DNA of 64,000 nt from Phoebastria nigripes (taxonomy: Eukaryota > Chordata > Aves > Procellariiformes > Diomedeidae). The stretch lies in assembly GCA_035582835.1 (NCBI GenBank), contig JAYKAV010002766.1, positions 645,521-709,520 of the forward strand, read 5' to 3'. The notes beneath the pieces were generated by a model. That model had not been told where the DNA came from. It saw only the letters and a list, made by a program, of their open reading frames with translations, and ran no database searches. The position numbers and the translations under genes were made by a program. This document shows, one piece after another, positions 51,701-58,100 of the stretch (position 1 is the stretch's first letter; each line of letters begins with the position of its first letter).

Positions 51701-53314
51701 GGGTGAGGCCCCTCCATCCGAGTCCGTTGGGGTGATGGCTGAGGTGTCCCTTTCCGAGAAGGGCTCTGTCGCTGGCTCCAGCGTGCTCAGCACCTGCGAG
51801 CTGCAGGTGACATCAAAGTCCTCCAGATCTGACACGACGGCAGAGTCCGAAGCGCTGATGTCCAAAGGGGCCCTACGCTGACATGCTTCGACTGCCGCCC
51901 CAGCCAGTTTGGCTGAATCTGGGTCCAGCCCCTCTGAGTCCATCGGGGAGACCTGAANCTCCAGGCAGCCGGGGATGGCCTCATTGCCCTCGTCCTCGTT
52001 CAGGCACTGCTCTTCCAGCTCCAGGAACATCTGCACCGAGTCCGTGTCGGACAACTCGGGGCCCGCGGGGCTGGCTGAGTGCTCTGAACCTGGAGCAAAG
52101 TCCTCAGCCTCGCACTGTACCGCCGCGTCCTCGGTACAGCACGCGCTGCCGGCGAGGGGGCTGCCAGCACCCCCCGGGGACGCGCAGGACCGGGAGGTCG
52201 CCGGGCTGGGGACAGAGCTGTCCGCCGGAGCGGCAAATTGTTCCCTTTCTTCAGAAATATCTGCCAAGCAACAGCTCTTCTTCTCCTCTGCCACCAGAAC
52301 AGCCTTTCCTCTCTCTGACAGCGTCGCCTCCTCCCACTCCTCCATCATCACCCAGCGCTCGTCCTCCTCAAATCTCAGCTCAGACTCCGTTTTCTCCCTG
52401 AGATTGGAGGTGATGAGAATATCCAGTCCCGCATCCAGCAGCTCTTCGCTAAGGCACGGAGAGAGGTTGACATTTTCCACTGTACAGTCCGACTCGGAGG
52501 CCTCCAGGGTCTCCTGGTGCCCATCGCTGAGGCTTCCCTTGATGAAATTCTTCCTGGCTCGCGGCCAGGTGGCACTGGGGAGCCGGCGAGCCCTGGCCAG
52601 GTCCCCGACGCGACCGCGGCCATTGCCGGCGTTCAGCAGGGGCTGGCGCTCATCCCGGGGACCACCGTAGCCATCCACGCTGAACTGCTTGGCCGTTAGA
52701 GCCTCTGCCGCACCAGATGACTTGGAGATGTGCTCCAAGGTGAGAAACTCGGACGTGGGCTCACCGTGGTCGGGCTGGCCCGGACGCTCGGTGAGGATGG
52801 CGCTCGACTCCCGCTTATCCCGCAGGGAAGGGTTGGAGGCGCCCGCTTCCGACACCTCGCTCAGCGAAGCCCCCATCCTTTCCGCAAACTCGGTGAAGTT
52901 CGGCGGCATGAAGGATTTCCATGACCGCCGGTTGACATTCTCCTTTCTCTCGGGGTTCGGTCGTCTCCTTGGTGGAGCCGGCGCTGGCTTGGAGACGTCA
53001 CTGCTGAGCTTCAGCGCGTCGAAGATGACTCGCTCGTCCAACTTCTTCGTTTCTGGTGCCCTGGACTCAAAGACGTTGGCAGCTCCCAGAGTCCCATTGC
53101 TGGATATGGTGCTGCCGTCCCCCTTGCCGAGGGTGCTCTTGGAAAGCTGGTTAAGCTTTGATCCCTGATCGATTTGCTCGTTAATTCTCATCGTGTCGTA
53201 TATCGACCTCTGGGGCACGTAGCAATCCTCTATATAACCATCCTCCTCCTCGCCCTTCCCCAGGCAAGTGTGGTTCTGCCGTAAACAGTCTGGCCGGCTC
53301 AGTGGTTTGCCCAT
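11740..53314 (-). CDS. MACF1: MACF1 spectraplakin, 3' half; short isoform from an internal first exon (43 coding segments, 3314 aa)
   Basis: Giant cytolinker that crosslinks F-actin and microtubules and guides microtubule plus ends. The span is the transcribed region; coding runs from 53314 to the stop at 13071-13073. The segments listed separately join without a frame break: 9945 nt in total. The protein order is a 1091-residue alternative N-terminus, a spectrin-repeat rod of about 1850 residues, EF-hand loops [12 protein letters not shown] and [12 protein letters not shown], a GAS2/GAR domain ([18 protein letters not shown]), a Ser-rich tail with GSR repeats, and the SKIP motif. The C-terminus [19 protein letters not shown] and the neighbouring BMP8 fit MACF1 rather than its paralogue DST. 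This isoform lacks the actin-binding and plakin domains, whose exons must lie beyond 64000. Intron phases are mostly 0, so many exons could be skipped without a frameshift. Confidence 0.95.
11758..11763 (-). terminator. MACF1: Polyadenylation signal AATAAA for MACF1
   Basis: Plus-strand tttatt reads AATAAA in transcript sense. It is the last such hexamer before the GC-rich minisatellite; cleavage would be expected around 11735-11745. Confidence 0.6.
12756..12790 (-). repeat. A35 homopolymer in the MACF1 3'UTR
   Basis: 35 consecutive T on the plus strand, that is A35 in the mRNA, about 280 nt after the stop codon. Confidence 0.95.
13071..13327 (-). CDS. MACF1: MACF1 terminal coding exon with GSR repeats and SxIP motif
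   Basis: Starts in the split Asp codon (acceptor ccttgcag), [20 protein letters not shown], a GSR-type array, then [20 protein letters not shown]. The SKIP motif within [11 protein letters not shown] is the EB1-binding type; the end is PGPKR, stop TAA at 13073-13071. N at 13257 affects one residue. Confidence 0.95.
13709..13832 (-). CDS. MACF1: MACF1 exon 42 (Ser-rich tail)
   Basis: 124 nt, [20 protein letters not shown] then [20 protein letters not shown]. Acceptor ctcccaag, donor GGCAG|GTAAGT. Confidence 0.93.
13833..16445 (-). other. MACF1 intron between tail exons 41 and 42
   Basis: 2.6 kb without recognised exons or repeats beyond short A- and C-runs. The upstream end (16300-16445) is C-rich. 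Confidence 0.7.
16446..16657 (-). CDS. MACF1: MACF1 exon 41 (Ser/Arg-rich tail)
   Basis: 212 nt, [20 protein letters not shown], then [20 protein letters not shown], to PASGAK. Basic, Ser-rich and unstructured, a microtubule-lattice-binding type of sequence. Donor GCCAAG|GTGGGG is weak; acceptor cttccag. Confidence 0.93.
17690..18830 (-). mobile_element. CR1 LINE, 5'-truncated, with most of the ORF2 reverse transcriptase C-terminal half
   Basis: Avian non-LTR retrotransposon lying sense to MACF1 within the 3.4-kb intron between exons 40 and 41. The 3' end is the typical CR1 tail (plus tttgggttggaagggacc, then atcatagaat). The translated part has [13 protein letters not shown] and the catalytic FADD motif, [20 protein letters not shown] and [20 protein letters not shown]. 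It reads open for about 370 codons apart from N-derived unknowns. The usual GVPQGS motif reads GVPQRF, suggesting decay. With no 5' half it cannot be autonomous. Confidence 0.95.
20084..20201 (-). CDS. MACF1: MACF1 exon 40 (GAS2/GAR domain core)
   Basis: 118 nt, [20 protein letters not shown] then [19 protein letters not shown]. The VMVRVGGGW block is the GAS2 signature that binds microtubules. Acceptor ctccgcag, donor AGAG|GTAAGG. Confidence 0.95.
20801..20838. repeat. 19-bp tandem duplication
   Basis: gcaatgttgattagtgatt and gcaatgttcattagtgatt are adjacent with one mismatch. It is intronic. Confidence 0.9.
22416..22433 (-). CDS. MACF1: MACF1 18-nt microexon encoding F-F-L-G-N-Q inside the GAR domain
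   Basis: TTCTTCCTCGGCAATCAG sits between a long pyrimidine tract ending ctccctccgtag and donor CAG|GTACAG, in the 2.9-kb phase-0 intron between exons coding NKYR and FGDSQQL. Inclusion gives KYR-FFLGNQ-FGDSQQ, as I recall for mammalian MACF1. Skipping gives KYRFGDSQQ, closer in spacing to the GAS2 family core. The codon match, reading phase and splice sites together make it convincing. Confidence 0.85.
23201..23275 (-). CDS. MACF1: MACF1 exon 38 (start of GAS2/GAR domain)
   Basis: 25 codons, phase 0/0, [20 protein letters not shown] then ENKYR. C-K-C may contribute to metal binding, as in GAS2 domains. Acceptor atggcag, donor TACCGG|GTAAGG. Confidence 0.94.
23539..23693 (-). CDS. MACF1: MACF1 exon 37 (EF-hand 2)
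   Basis: 155 nt, [15 protein letters not shown] then loop [12 protein letters not shown], a canonical EF-hand, then [21 protein letters not shown] at 23548. Donor GATGAG|GTAAAG. Confidence 0.95.
23854..24016 (-). CDS. MACF1: MACF1 exon 36 (EF-hand 1)
   Basis: 163 nt, [20 protein letters not shown] to FIDGILAS. The calcium-binding loop [12 protein letters not shown] has canonical D-x-D-x-D-G-x-I and a Glu at loop position 12. Acceptor ttccag, donor TCTA|GTAAGT. Confidence 0.95.
25233..25396 (-). CDS. MACF1: MACF1 exon 35 (final spectrin repeat)
   Basis: 164 nt, [20 protein letters not shown] to NDALDRLEE. Acceptor tttccag, donor GAGGAG|GTAACG. Leads directly into the EF-hand exons. Confidence 0.93.
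25938..26055 (-). CDS. MACF1: MACF1 exon 34 (last rod region, basic linker)
   Basis: 118 nt, [20 protein letters not shown] then [19 protein letters not shown]. Donor AACA|GTACGT, acceptor ttgacag. It contains a run of seven C (coding Pro-Pro-His), a possible sequencing weak spot, but the frame is intact. Confidence 0.92.
26402..26590 (-). CDS. MACF1: MACF1 exon 33 (spectrin rod)
   Basis: 63 codons, phase 0/0, [20 protein letters not shown] to KALISEHQ. N at 26528. Acceptor ccaacag, donor CACCAG|GTGAGC. Confidence 0.93.
26728..26871 (-). CDS. MACF1: MACF1 exon 32 (spectrin rod)
   Basis: 48 codons, phase 0/0, [20 protein letters not shown] to IIRARFEE. Acceptor ctttcag, donor GAGGAG|GTGAGT. 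Confidence 0.93.
26952..27080 (-). CDS. MACF1: MACF1 exon 31 (spectrin rod)
   Basis: 43 codons, phase 0/0, [20 protein letters not shown] to SLIDAHK. Acceptor gccacag, donor CACAAG|GTAGCG. Confidence 0.93.
27765..27959 (-). CDS. MACF1: MACF1 exon 30 (spectrin rod)
   Basis: 65 codons, phase 0/0, [20 protein letters not shown] to LEQALKQ. Acceptor ccctccag, donor AAGCAG|GTGAGC. Confidence 0.93.
28664..28823 (-). CDS. MACF1: MACF1 exon 29 (spectrin rod)
   Basis: 160 nt, [20 protein letters not shown] to NLMDAHK. Acceptor tttttcag, donor CACAAG|GTGAGA. Confidence 0.93.
28995..29164 (-). CDS. MACF1: MACF1 exon 28 (spectrin rod)
   Basis: 170 nt, [20 protein letters not shown] to TVCGKSVE plus two bases of a split Arg codon. 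Acceptor gttcccag, donor GAAAG|GTAAGT. Confidence 0.93.
29394..29513 (-). CDS. MACF1: MACF1 exon 27 (spectrin rod)
   Basis: 40 codons, phase 0/0, [20 protein letters not shown] to KLQLSKHK. Acceptor tttgcag, donor CACAAG|GTAGAG. Confidence 0.93.
29647..29853 (-). CDS. MACF1: MACF1 exon 26 (spectrin rod)
   Basis: 69 codons, phase 0/0, [20 protein letters not shown] to DARKRAKQ. Acceptor attcgcag, donor AAGCAG|GTAAGA. Confidence 0.93.
29992..30147 (-). CDS. MACF1: MACF1 exon 25 (spectrin rod)
   Basis: 52 codons, phase 0/0, [20 protein letters not shown] to LAQIDEHK. Acceptor tgcggcag, donor CACAAG|GTACCG. Confidence 0.93.
30954..31127 (-). CDS. MACF1: MACF1 exon 24 (spectrin rod)
   Basis: 58 codons, phase 0/0, [20 protein letters not shown] to STKMEERK. 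Acceptor ccttgcag, donor AGAAAG|GTAATG. Confidence 0.93.
31448..31576 (-). CDS. MACF1: MACF1 exon 23 (spectrin rod)
   Basis: 43 codons, phase 0/0, [20 protein letters not shown] to REQLNAHM. Acceptor ccgaacag, donor CACATG|GTAATT. Confidence 0.93.
31939..32136 (-). CDS. MACF1: MACF1 exon 22 (spectrin rod)
   Basis: 66 codons, phase 0/0, [20 protein letters not shown] to QLQSTLQQ. Donor CAGCAG|GTCAGG departs from the usual GTRAG, but the frame and the next exon support it. Confidence 0.92.
32295..32450 (-). CDS. MACF1: MACF1 exon 21 (spectrin rod)
   Basis: 52 codons, phase 0/0, [20 protein letters not shown] to IEVELAKHH. Acceptor tgcccag, donor CACCAT|GTGAGT. Confidence 0.93.
32557..32730 (-). 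CDS. MACF1: MACF1 exon 20 (spectrin rod)
   Basis: 58 codons, phase 0/0, [20 protein letters not shown] to GEKIAHRQ. Acceptor ttggcag, donor AGACAG|GTAGAG. Confidence 0.93.
32837..32938 (-). CDS. MACF1: MACF1 exon 19 (spectrin rod)
   Basis: 34 codons, phase 0/0, [20 protein letters not shown] to QMNEMK. Acceptor cctttcag, donor ATGAAG|GTACGC. Confidence 0.93.
33386..33487 (-). CDS. MACF1: MACF1 exon 18 (spectrin rod)
   Basis: 34 codons, phase 0/0, [20 protein letters not shown] to QYQDTLQ. Acceptor ttccgcag, donor CTTCAA|GTAAGA. Confidence 0.93.
33581..33703 (-). CDS. MACF1: MACF1 exon 17 (spectrin rod)
   Basis: 41 codons, phase 0/0, [20 protein letters not shown] to EVKKSIDE. Acceptor tatgcag, donor GATGAG|GTAGGA. 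Confidence 0.93.
34705..34931 (-). CDS. MACF1: MACF1 exon 16 (spectrin rod)
   Basis: 227 nt. Two bases complete Val across the junction (Glu in mammals, from memory), then [20 protein letters not shown] to KQQVEAAE. Acceptor ttcctcag, donor GCAGAG|GTGAGG. Confidence 0.93.
35670..35901 (-). CDS. MACF1: MACF1 exon 15 (spectrin rod)
   Basis: 232 nt, [20 protein letters not shown] to GTDKDLAAK plus one base. Acceptor ttctccag, donor GAAAG|GTATCT. Confidence 0.93.
37012..37020 (-). CDS. MACF1: MACF1 9-nt microexon encoding I-T-E
   Basis: ATTACGGAG lies between acceptor ccaccattgcag and a strong donor GAG|GTAAGC, in the phase-0 intron between exons coding SQSTQ and FHDKIEP. Inclusion gives STQ-ITE-FHDK with no frame change. 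I recall ITE at this point in mammalian MACF1, but could not check. TGC triplets sit just upstream of the acceptor, as in neural microexons driven by SRRM4. Too short for any ORF finder. Confidence 0.7.
37814..38017 (-). CDS. MACF1: MACF1 exon 13 (spectrin rod)
   Basis: 68 codons, phase 0/0, [20 protein letters not shown] to [11 protein letters not shown]. Acceptor ttccctag, donor ACCCAG|GTACGC. Confidence 0.93.
38621..38839 (-). CDS. MACF1: MACF1 exon 12 (spectrin rod)
   Basis: 73 codons, phase 0/0, [20 protein letters not shown] to KQQQEDMR. Acceptor tttttag, donor ATGAGG|GTAAGA. Confidence 0.93.
39205..39312 (-). CDS. MACF1: MACF1 exon 11 (spectrin rod)
   Basis: 36 codons, phase 0/0, [20 protein letters not shown] to EEQKAVLQ. 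Acceptor tttctgcag, donor CTCCAG|GTGAGC. Confidence 0.93.
40454..40573 (-). CDS. MACF1: MACF1 exon 10 (spectrin rod)
   Basis: 40 codons, phase 0/0, [20 protein letters not shown] to TTAQLQVQK. One N at 40556 leaves one residue undetermined. Donor CAGAAG|GTACGT. Confidence 0.92.
41438..41644 (-). CDS. MACF1: MACF1 exon 9 (spectrin rod)
   Basis: 69 codons, phase 0/0, [20 protein letters not shown] to DAAIQRSQQ. Acceptor ttccacag, donor CAACAG|GTAATT. Confidence 0.93.
41801..42042 (-). CDS. MACF1: MACF1 exon 8 (spectrin rod)
   Basis: 242 nt, [20 protein letters not shown] to [10 protein letters not shown]. Acceptor tctcgcag, donor AAAAG|GTGGGG, a weaker G-rich donor. Confidence 0.92.
42957..43041 (-). 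CDS. MACF1: MACF1 exon 7 (spectrin rod)
   Basis: 85 nt, [20 protein letters not shown] then QALLKQTT. Donor CCACAG|GTAACA leaves one base for exon 8 (Gly). Acceptor ctctccag. Confidence 0.93.
43702..44028 (-). CDS. MACF1: MACF1 exon 6 (spectrin rod, 109 codons)
   Basis: 327 nt, phase 0/0, one of the longer rod exons: [20 protein letters not shown] to LQKQHADQL, with core [14 protein letters not shown]. Acceptor gcattcag, donor CAGCTG|GTATTT. Confidence 0.93.
44462..44621 (-). CDS. MACF1: MACF1 exon 5 (spectrin rod)
   Basis: 160 nt, [20 protein letters not shown] to QQQISRHK. Acceptor actatag, donor CACAAG|GTAGGA. Confidence 0.93.
45388..45554 (-). CDS. MACF1: MACF1 exon 4 (spectrin rod)
   Basis: 167 nt, [20 protein letters not shown], ending GGCAG|GTGAGA; the split Arg codon is completed by exon 5. 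Acceptor gctaaag. Confidence 0.92.
45767..45850 (+). mobile_element. CR1 3'-end fragment
   Basis: About 80 bp: gttggactagacgatcattg then taggtcccttccaactgaaa, ending in tattctattctattct. This is the 3' terminus of a CR1 element in plus orientation, inside a MACF1 intron. Confidence 0.85.
46501..46671 (-). CDS. MACF1: MACF1 exon 3 (spectrin rod)
   Basis: 57 codons, phase 0/0, [20 protein letters not shown] through AQIQEQK. Acceptor ggtgcag, donor AAG|GTGAGT. Spectrin repeat with the typical [10 protein letters not shown] core. Confidence 0.93.
46818..46979 (-). CDS. MACF1: MACF1 exon 2 of this isoform (rod start)
   Basis: 54 codons, phase 0/0, beginning [19 protein letters not shown]. Acceptor tccccag, donor AAGAAG|GTGAGA. 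First spectrin-type helix shared by long and short isoforms. Confidence 0.93.
46980..50041 (-). other. MACF1 intron 1 of the short isoform
   Basis: 3.06 kb between the giant first exon and the first shared rod exon. No exon, repeat or RNA gene recognised. Confidence 0.7.
50042..53314 (-). CDS. MACF1: MACF1 isoform-specific giant first exon (1091 aa)
   Basis: Starts at ATG 53314-53312 with A at -3 and G at +4, a strong Kozak context, and is open for 3273 nt to donor AACGAG|GTATTT (phase 0). The N-terminus [10 protein letters not shown] fits the N-myristoylation pattern (Gly2, Ser6), with a nearby Cys10. Residues 20-150 look conserved and structured for binding: an acidic [20 protein letters not shown] block, a [10 protein letters not shown] stretch near 110 that resembles an SH3 ligand, and a basic [13 protein letters not shown] segment. 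The rest is acidic, Pro/Ala/Glu-rich and probably disordered. Frame continues 21 codons into the intron before a stop. It matches the N-terminus of the short MACF1 isoform as I remember it (isoform 4 type). One N at 51958. Confidence 0.9.
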
Positions 53315-53929
53315 GCTCTCGTCCTTACAGATGACGAAACCGCCCCGGCAACCTTTCGCCCGCNACCGCAGGAAGCATCACACAGCCAGCAGGTCCCAAA
53401 CCCGCTGTGGCAGACTCTAATCCCAAAGCAGCGACGCTACGGGGACGGGAGGGTGCGCCGGCAGAACCGCGCCGGCTCAGCAGCCCGACCNGCGATCCCA
53501 AGCAGTGAAACAACCCATCTCATCCACCCGACCCCCCCCAAAAAAACCCCATCCATCAGCAAAAACCATCCAAATCCAACAGCTTCGATAAAATATTCCC
53601 AATTGCCGTTTGTGACAGAAACCGCAGAAGAGTTTCAAAGCTCTTAAATTATTCCGTCCGTCCTTCTTTAATAACAAAGGCACTGCTTGTCCCGGCCGCT
53701 CACGTATCGCAGCCCGAGCGGCGAGCGGCTCCTCGCATTTTCTGCCCAGCTCTAAGTCCCATGGAAGTCCAGCTGGTCTGAATTAGCCTCTCCCCCCGAC
53801 TCTCGTGTTTTCATTTGAACTGAGCTTGTCAGCGGATATTCGTGCAAGTTTAAACACAGGAAGTTCTTCATTCAGGGCAAACTCGGAGGTTTCCTGTCTC
53901 AAAAACATGATGGCATTGTTGTTCCCGTC

Positions 53930-54203
53930 ACCCCGCTGCGACGCCTGGGGCCACCGAGAGCCACCGAACCCCCAAAATCCAGCCGTTTGCCGCGCGGTGG
54001 CCGGGGCACGCGACAGAGTCCTGCGGCGGCGGTGGTGGAGGAAGGCTGCTGGGTCTTCGCTTTTTTTTTTTTTCTCTTTCTCCCCAGGAAAAAAAAAAAA
54101 AAAGGCTATAAAACGCATCCAAAAATGGCAAGGGGACGGAGCGGCACGAAATCCCCCAAGTTGCCGGGAGCCGGCGGGGAGGACGGGGAGCAGCCGCGGC
54201 CGG

Positions 54204-54236
<33 letters not shown>

Positions 54237-54571
54237 CTTCTTCTTCCTCCTCCTCCTCCTCCTCCCGGCCCCTCTCGCACTAACTTTCCCGGCGGCCGGT
54301 GGCGGGCTGCGGCGGCTCCGCGCCGCCGGGCGGCCCGGCCATGGCGGGGGGGCGGCGGGGAGGGCGCGGGAGCCGGTCCCCGCGGCGAGGGGAGGGGAGG
54401 CCGGGGGGGGGGACACACACACCGGGGCCGCCCTCCCCTTCCCCTTCCCCGCCGCTCTCGCCCCTTTTGTGCGCGGCTCAGCGGCCGGGCCGGGGGCGGG
54501 GGGCTCCGCGTCGCCCCCGCGGGCAGCCCCCGGCCGGCGCGGGGGGATGCATGGCGCGCCCGGGCCGCTGC

Positions 54572-54602
<31 letters not shown>

Positions 54603-55190
54603 CTCCTCCGCCGCCGCCCGCTCTCCTTCCCGCCGGCGGAACAAAAGGCCGAGCCGCGCAGGCCGCCGCACGCCCCGGCCCCGCCGCCGCCGCCGCCGCT
54701 CCCGAGCGGCCCTTCTCCCCTCCGGGGCGCGGCGCCGCGGGGCGGAGCGGGGCGGCAGCAGCGGAGCCGCCCCCTCCCCGGGCGCCGCGGCCCCTTCCAC
54801 CCCCCTCCCCGACACCCCCTCCACCGGGCCCGGGAAGGGGGTTACCGGAGCCCGAACCGGGGCGGAGGGGGGGGGTTCTCCGCGGCCGGCGGCAGCCCGG
54901 GGCTGGCCCCTTCCCCGCCCCGCCGGGGCTGGCCCCTCCTCCGGGGGGAGGCGGCAGCCCCCGACAAAGAGCAGCAACGCCCTGGCTCGGCGGCGGCTCC
55001 GGCTCCCCCCGCGCACCGGCCCCGCCGAGCCGCGCTCCCCCGGCCCTTTGTCCGCGCCCGGCCCCGGGTTTTCCCCGATACGGCGTTTTAAGACGCTTCC
55101 CAGTCGAGCCCCGCGCTGGGAGGGGGCCTGGCCCCCCCCGCCCCCCCCGGGGCCCCCTTCCCTTCACACCCACCCCTGCACAAAGAACCG
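53930..55190 (-). promoter_or_regulatory. MACF1: CpG-island-like region, probable internal promoter of the short MACF1 isoform
   Basis: Very GC-rich, CpG-dense DNA upstream of the ATG at 53314, with many GC boxes (for example ggggcggagcggggcgg near 54741) and trinucleotide runs. CpG-island promoters are common for such isoforms. The start site cannot be fixed from sequence. The 53315-53929 stretch is presumably 5'UTR with or without a small intron. Long plus-strand open frames here are low-complexity artefacts. Confidence 0.6.
54207..54265. repeat. Compound trinucleotide repeat (CTG)9(CTT)4(CCT)n
   Basis: Plus strand (CTG)9 at 54207-54233, then four CTT, then CCT units to about 54265. In the MACF1 sense it is a purine-rich (AGG)n(AAG)4(CAG)9 tract, probably in the promoter or 5'UTR. 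Confidence 0.9.
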
Positions 55191-58100
55191 AGTTATTAAA
55201 TCACCGAAAAAAAAAAAAAAAACCCAAACCCAACACCAAAGTACCATTTTTGCTTTCCCCGAAGCCGCATCGCTCTGCCAGCACGACCAACCGCTCTGCC
55301 AAAAACCCACCCGCAACTTGCCACCGCACGGCTCGCCGGCTCCTTTTCCTATAAACTAATTATTACAGCCCCAGCTCTGGGTCAGCATCGTGCTCCCCCC
55401 ACCCCATGACCCTCTTTCCCCCCCCCCAACCCTTGGGTTTAAGAGATGGGGAACGTTCAAAGCAGCTGCTGTGGGGCTGGGAGAGGGAGGCAGCCCGGGC
55501 GCGTGAATCACCGCTGTGAAGTGATGCTGAGGGAAGTCACAGACTTGGGAGAGAAAACAGGAGGGCTTGAAACAGCCTCCACGCATCTCCAGGCAACAAC
55601 CCGCCCCGCCAGCCACCCAGCCTGCTACTTCGGGGATGAATTATAGCATCGGGATAAAAATATGAGAGGCCAGGCAGGTGCTTAATACACAAAAGCATGC
55701 ACCGTGAACCCCGATAGTGCCAACGCTGGGAGATGGTGACCTCGGTCTGCGCTTTGCCGTGCCATAGCTTCACCGAAAGCCTTCCCGCCCAGCCATGGCG
55801 AGCAATGGCTATGTTACAGCTGAGAGGGTGAAGCCAAGGGAGAGATGAAAAGCCTGATTTTTCAGACACGCTGCAGGTGCCTGCTGTCTCCGAAAACATC
55901 AGGGCTTGGCCAAGGTCATGGCACGGCTGCGGAGGGAACCCGGCTTCCCTGTCCCCAAGCCCTCAGACCCTTTGTCCCCAACTGCCCNGGCACCAACAGC
56001 ACACGCAGCAGCTCCAGCCCCATGTCCCCCGAGGGACTTTTTCCCTTCGGAGAGACGGGAACGGACGTTTTGTGGAAGGGGAGGGTTCAGGGCTGTGGAG
56101 GTTAAACGGCCCGAGGCACTCGGCAGGGCTGGTTGCACACCGGGAAATCTTTGGAAACTCCTTTTCTTATTTCCATGATTAAATATGACCAAGAAAAAGA
56201 GCGGGAGGTGGCGAGGGAGCGGGGAGGTAGGAGGGGTGTATGAACAGCCCCCCCGCAGCTCTGCACTGCATGAGGGGGAGCCCAAGCAGCCCCCGGGAGC
56301 CCCTTTGCCCATCCACAGCTGTCCCCTCCACGTCCCCCGAGCCCTCCTGGACAGACAGACGGATGGTCAGGGCTGGCCCCACAGCCTCCTCCGGCCCTGG
56401 CTGCCAACACTGCAAGAGCGTCCCAAAGCCCGGATTTTTATACTTGGCAGGGGACACACCAGCTCTTGGTCNGTGTTATTAATCCAGCGCAGCTGAAATA
56501 ACAGGGGCAGGGCGGCTGCGCCATGCCAGTGCTCCGGCAAAGCCGCCCCCGGCTCCCCCGCTACCACCTTGGCCGGGAGCTGGCATAGCAGGAGCAGGAC
56601 CGTTACCGCTCCGGGGCCCCTCCGCAAGGAATCCCAGGCATCCGGGCTGGGGCGCGGAGGCTTTTTGTTCCACTGCGAAGAAGGAACGATCTCGACGTGG
56701 AGCTGCCGTTTCACAGCCAGAAATTCTTTTCCCATTTCCTCACCGAGTCACGTGCCAGAAGCAAGCCAAGTCTTCCTCCAACACATCCCCCCATCTCTAA
56801 AACCATTAGGGAAATATTCGGCAAGTACTAAAGCCAATTAAAAACCTGCTGTGCCTGGCCTGAAGATCCCAGCCGGAGCTCTTGCAGGTTCCCCAAGTCA
56901 TGGCTTTAAGCCACCAAGTGCCGCCCCAGCGATGGGGACAGAAGCCGAAGGGTGCTGGGAATTGCAACTTCAGGGCTTTGCTCAAGCTTTGTGTTGGTGC
57001 GAGGGAAGGACGGGGCAGGACGCGAAGGTCCTGTCTGAATTTTTGTCCTTTTGGGTGTCTCCGAGTGGCTCCGGCATACAGAGCCCGGCCAGCATCAAGC
57101 GCCGGGACTGAAATAAATGGCTGACAGAGCTTCGGAGCCACAGCCCCAAGCTCAGGAGAGCGCGTCTGCTCACTTCACAGCTCGCTGGACCTGCGGTGCA
57201 GCGGTGGTGGGCAGAACGGAACACCAGGACCCCTCATCTGGCTTTTGTTCAGTCACCAAACCTCCTCTCACCTGCCCCGTTACCAGCACGTTTTGGCCAA
57301 ACCCCAGTTGGGGTTCACGGCTACGGACGATGCGCTCAGGCGCTGGGATGCCCGTGCTCCGGCAGCCAGCGTGCCGTGGGGAGAGGATGAAACAGCTCTG
57401 CCAAGGGCTGTCACCCAGCCCAGACCCACTCGTGCCCCGGAGCCACCCCAGGCCATCCGATGGCCACGTCCTGCAGATAAAGACCCTCAGCTAAAACCCA
57501 CCCGGAGGTTTTCCCAGACTTGCTCCACNTAGCAGCATCCCCATTTGTCTCCCGGACCCGTAGGTTTCAAGCTTTCCTCATATGGCCACCGGCCCCGGAG
57601 CGCAGGGGCGCATGCCTTCCCCGTCACGGGGTGATGTCACCCTGTTTACGACTGCATTACATCCTGCCCGCCGCTGCTGCCACTGTTTACATGGGAAAGC
57701 AGTATTTGGAAACCAATATATTTTTAGCTTTCTTTTAATGCATCTCAGCAGCTGGAAATGAGGGACCTGTGTTACGTGCAAGCAAGAGAGCCCAAAGACA
57801 GCTCAAGATCTCTGATGGACACATGGCTAATGAGCCCCGGGTACAACCAAGGACCTTCTTCATCCTTAAAGCTCCTTTAATCTTCACCTTGGAAGGATGC
57901 AGTGCAGCACCCACTCGCCCAGCCTGGCTGAGGGTGGATGCAGAAGAGCTCCTGCCTTTGCACCACAAGCTTTGTCCCTACAGGTTTTGCAGACTGTGTC
58001 CCCCACATCCAGCTCCGTGTGGGTCACCGTGTCCCCCACGTCTGACTCCGTGAGGGTCACCAAGCTGGTGGTGGCAGGAGGGACCGCTGGGTTGGGACAT

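Noticed and set aside
13071..53314. Assignment to DST (dystonin) instead of MACF1
   Set aside because: The C-terminal [16 protein letters not shown] sequence, the [10 protein letters not shown] isoform start and BMP8 as the downstream neighbour fit MACF1; DST neighbours BMP5.
53805..55359. Plus-strand open frames of 296-428 codons and a 362-codon minus-strand frame
   Set aside because: Low-complexity Pro/Arg/Gly/Ser translations of the CpG island with no recognisable domain; stops are rare because of GC content.
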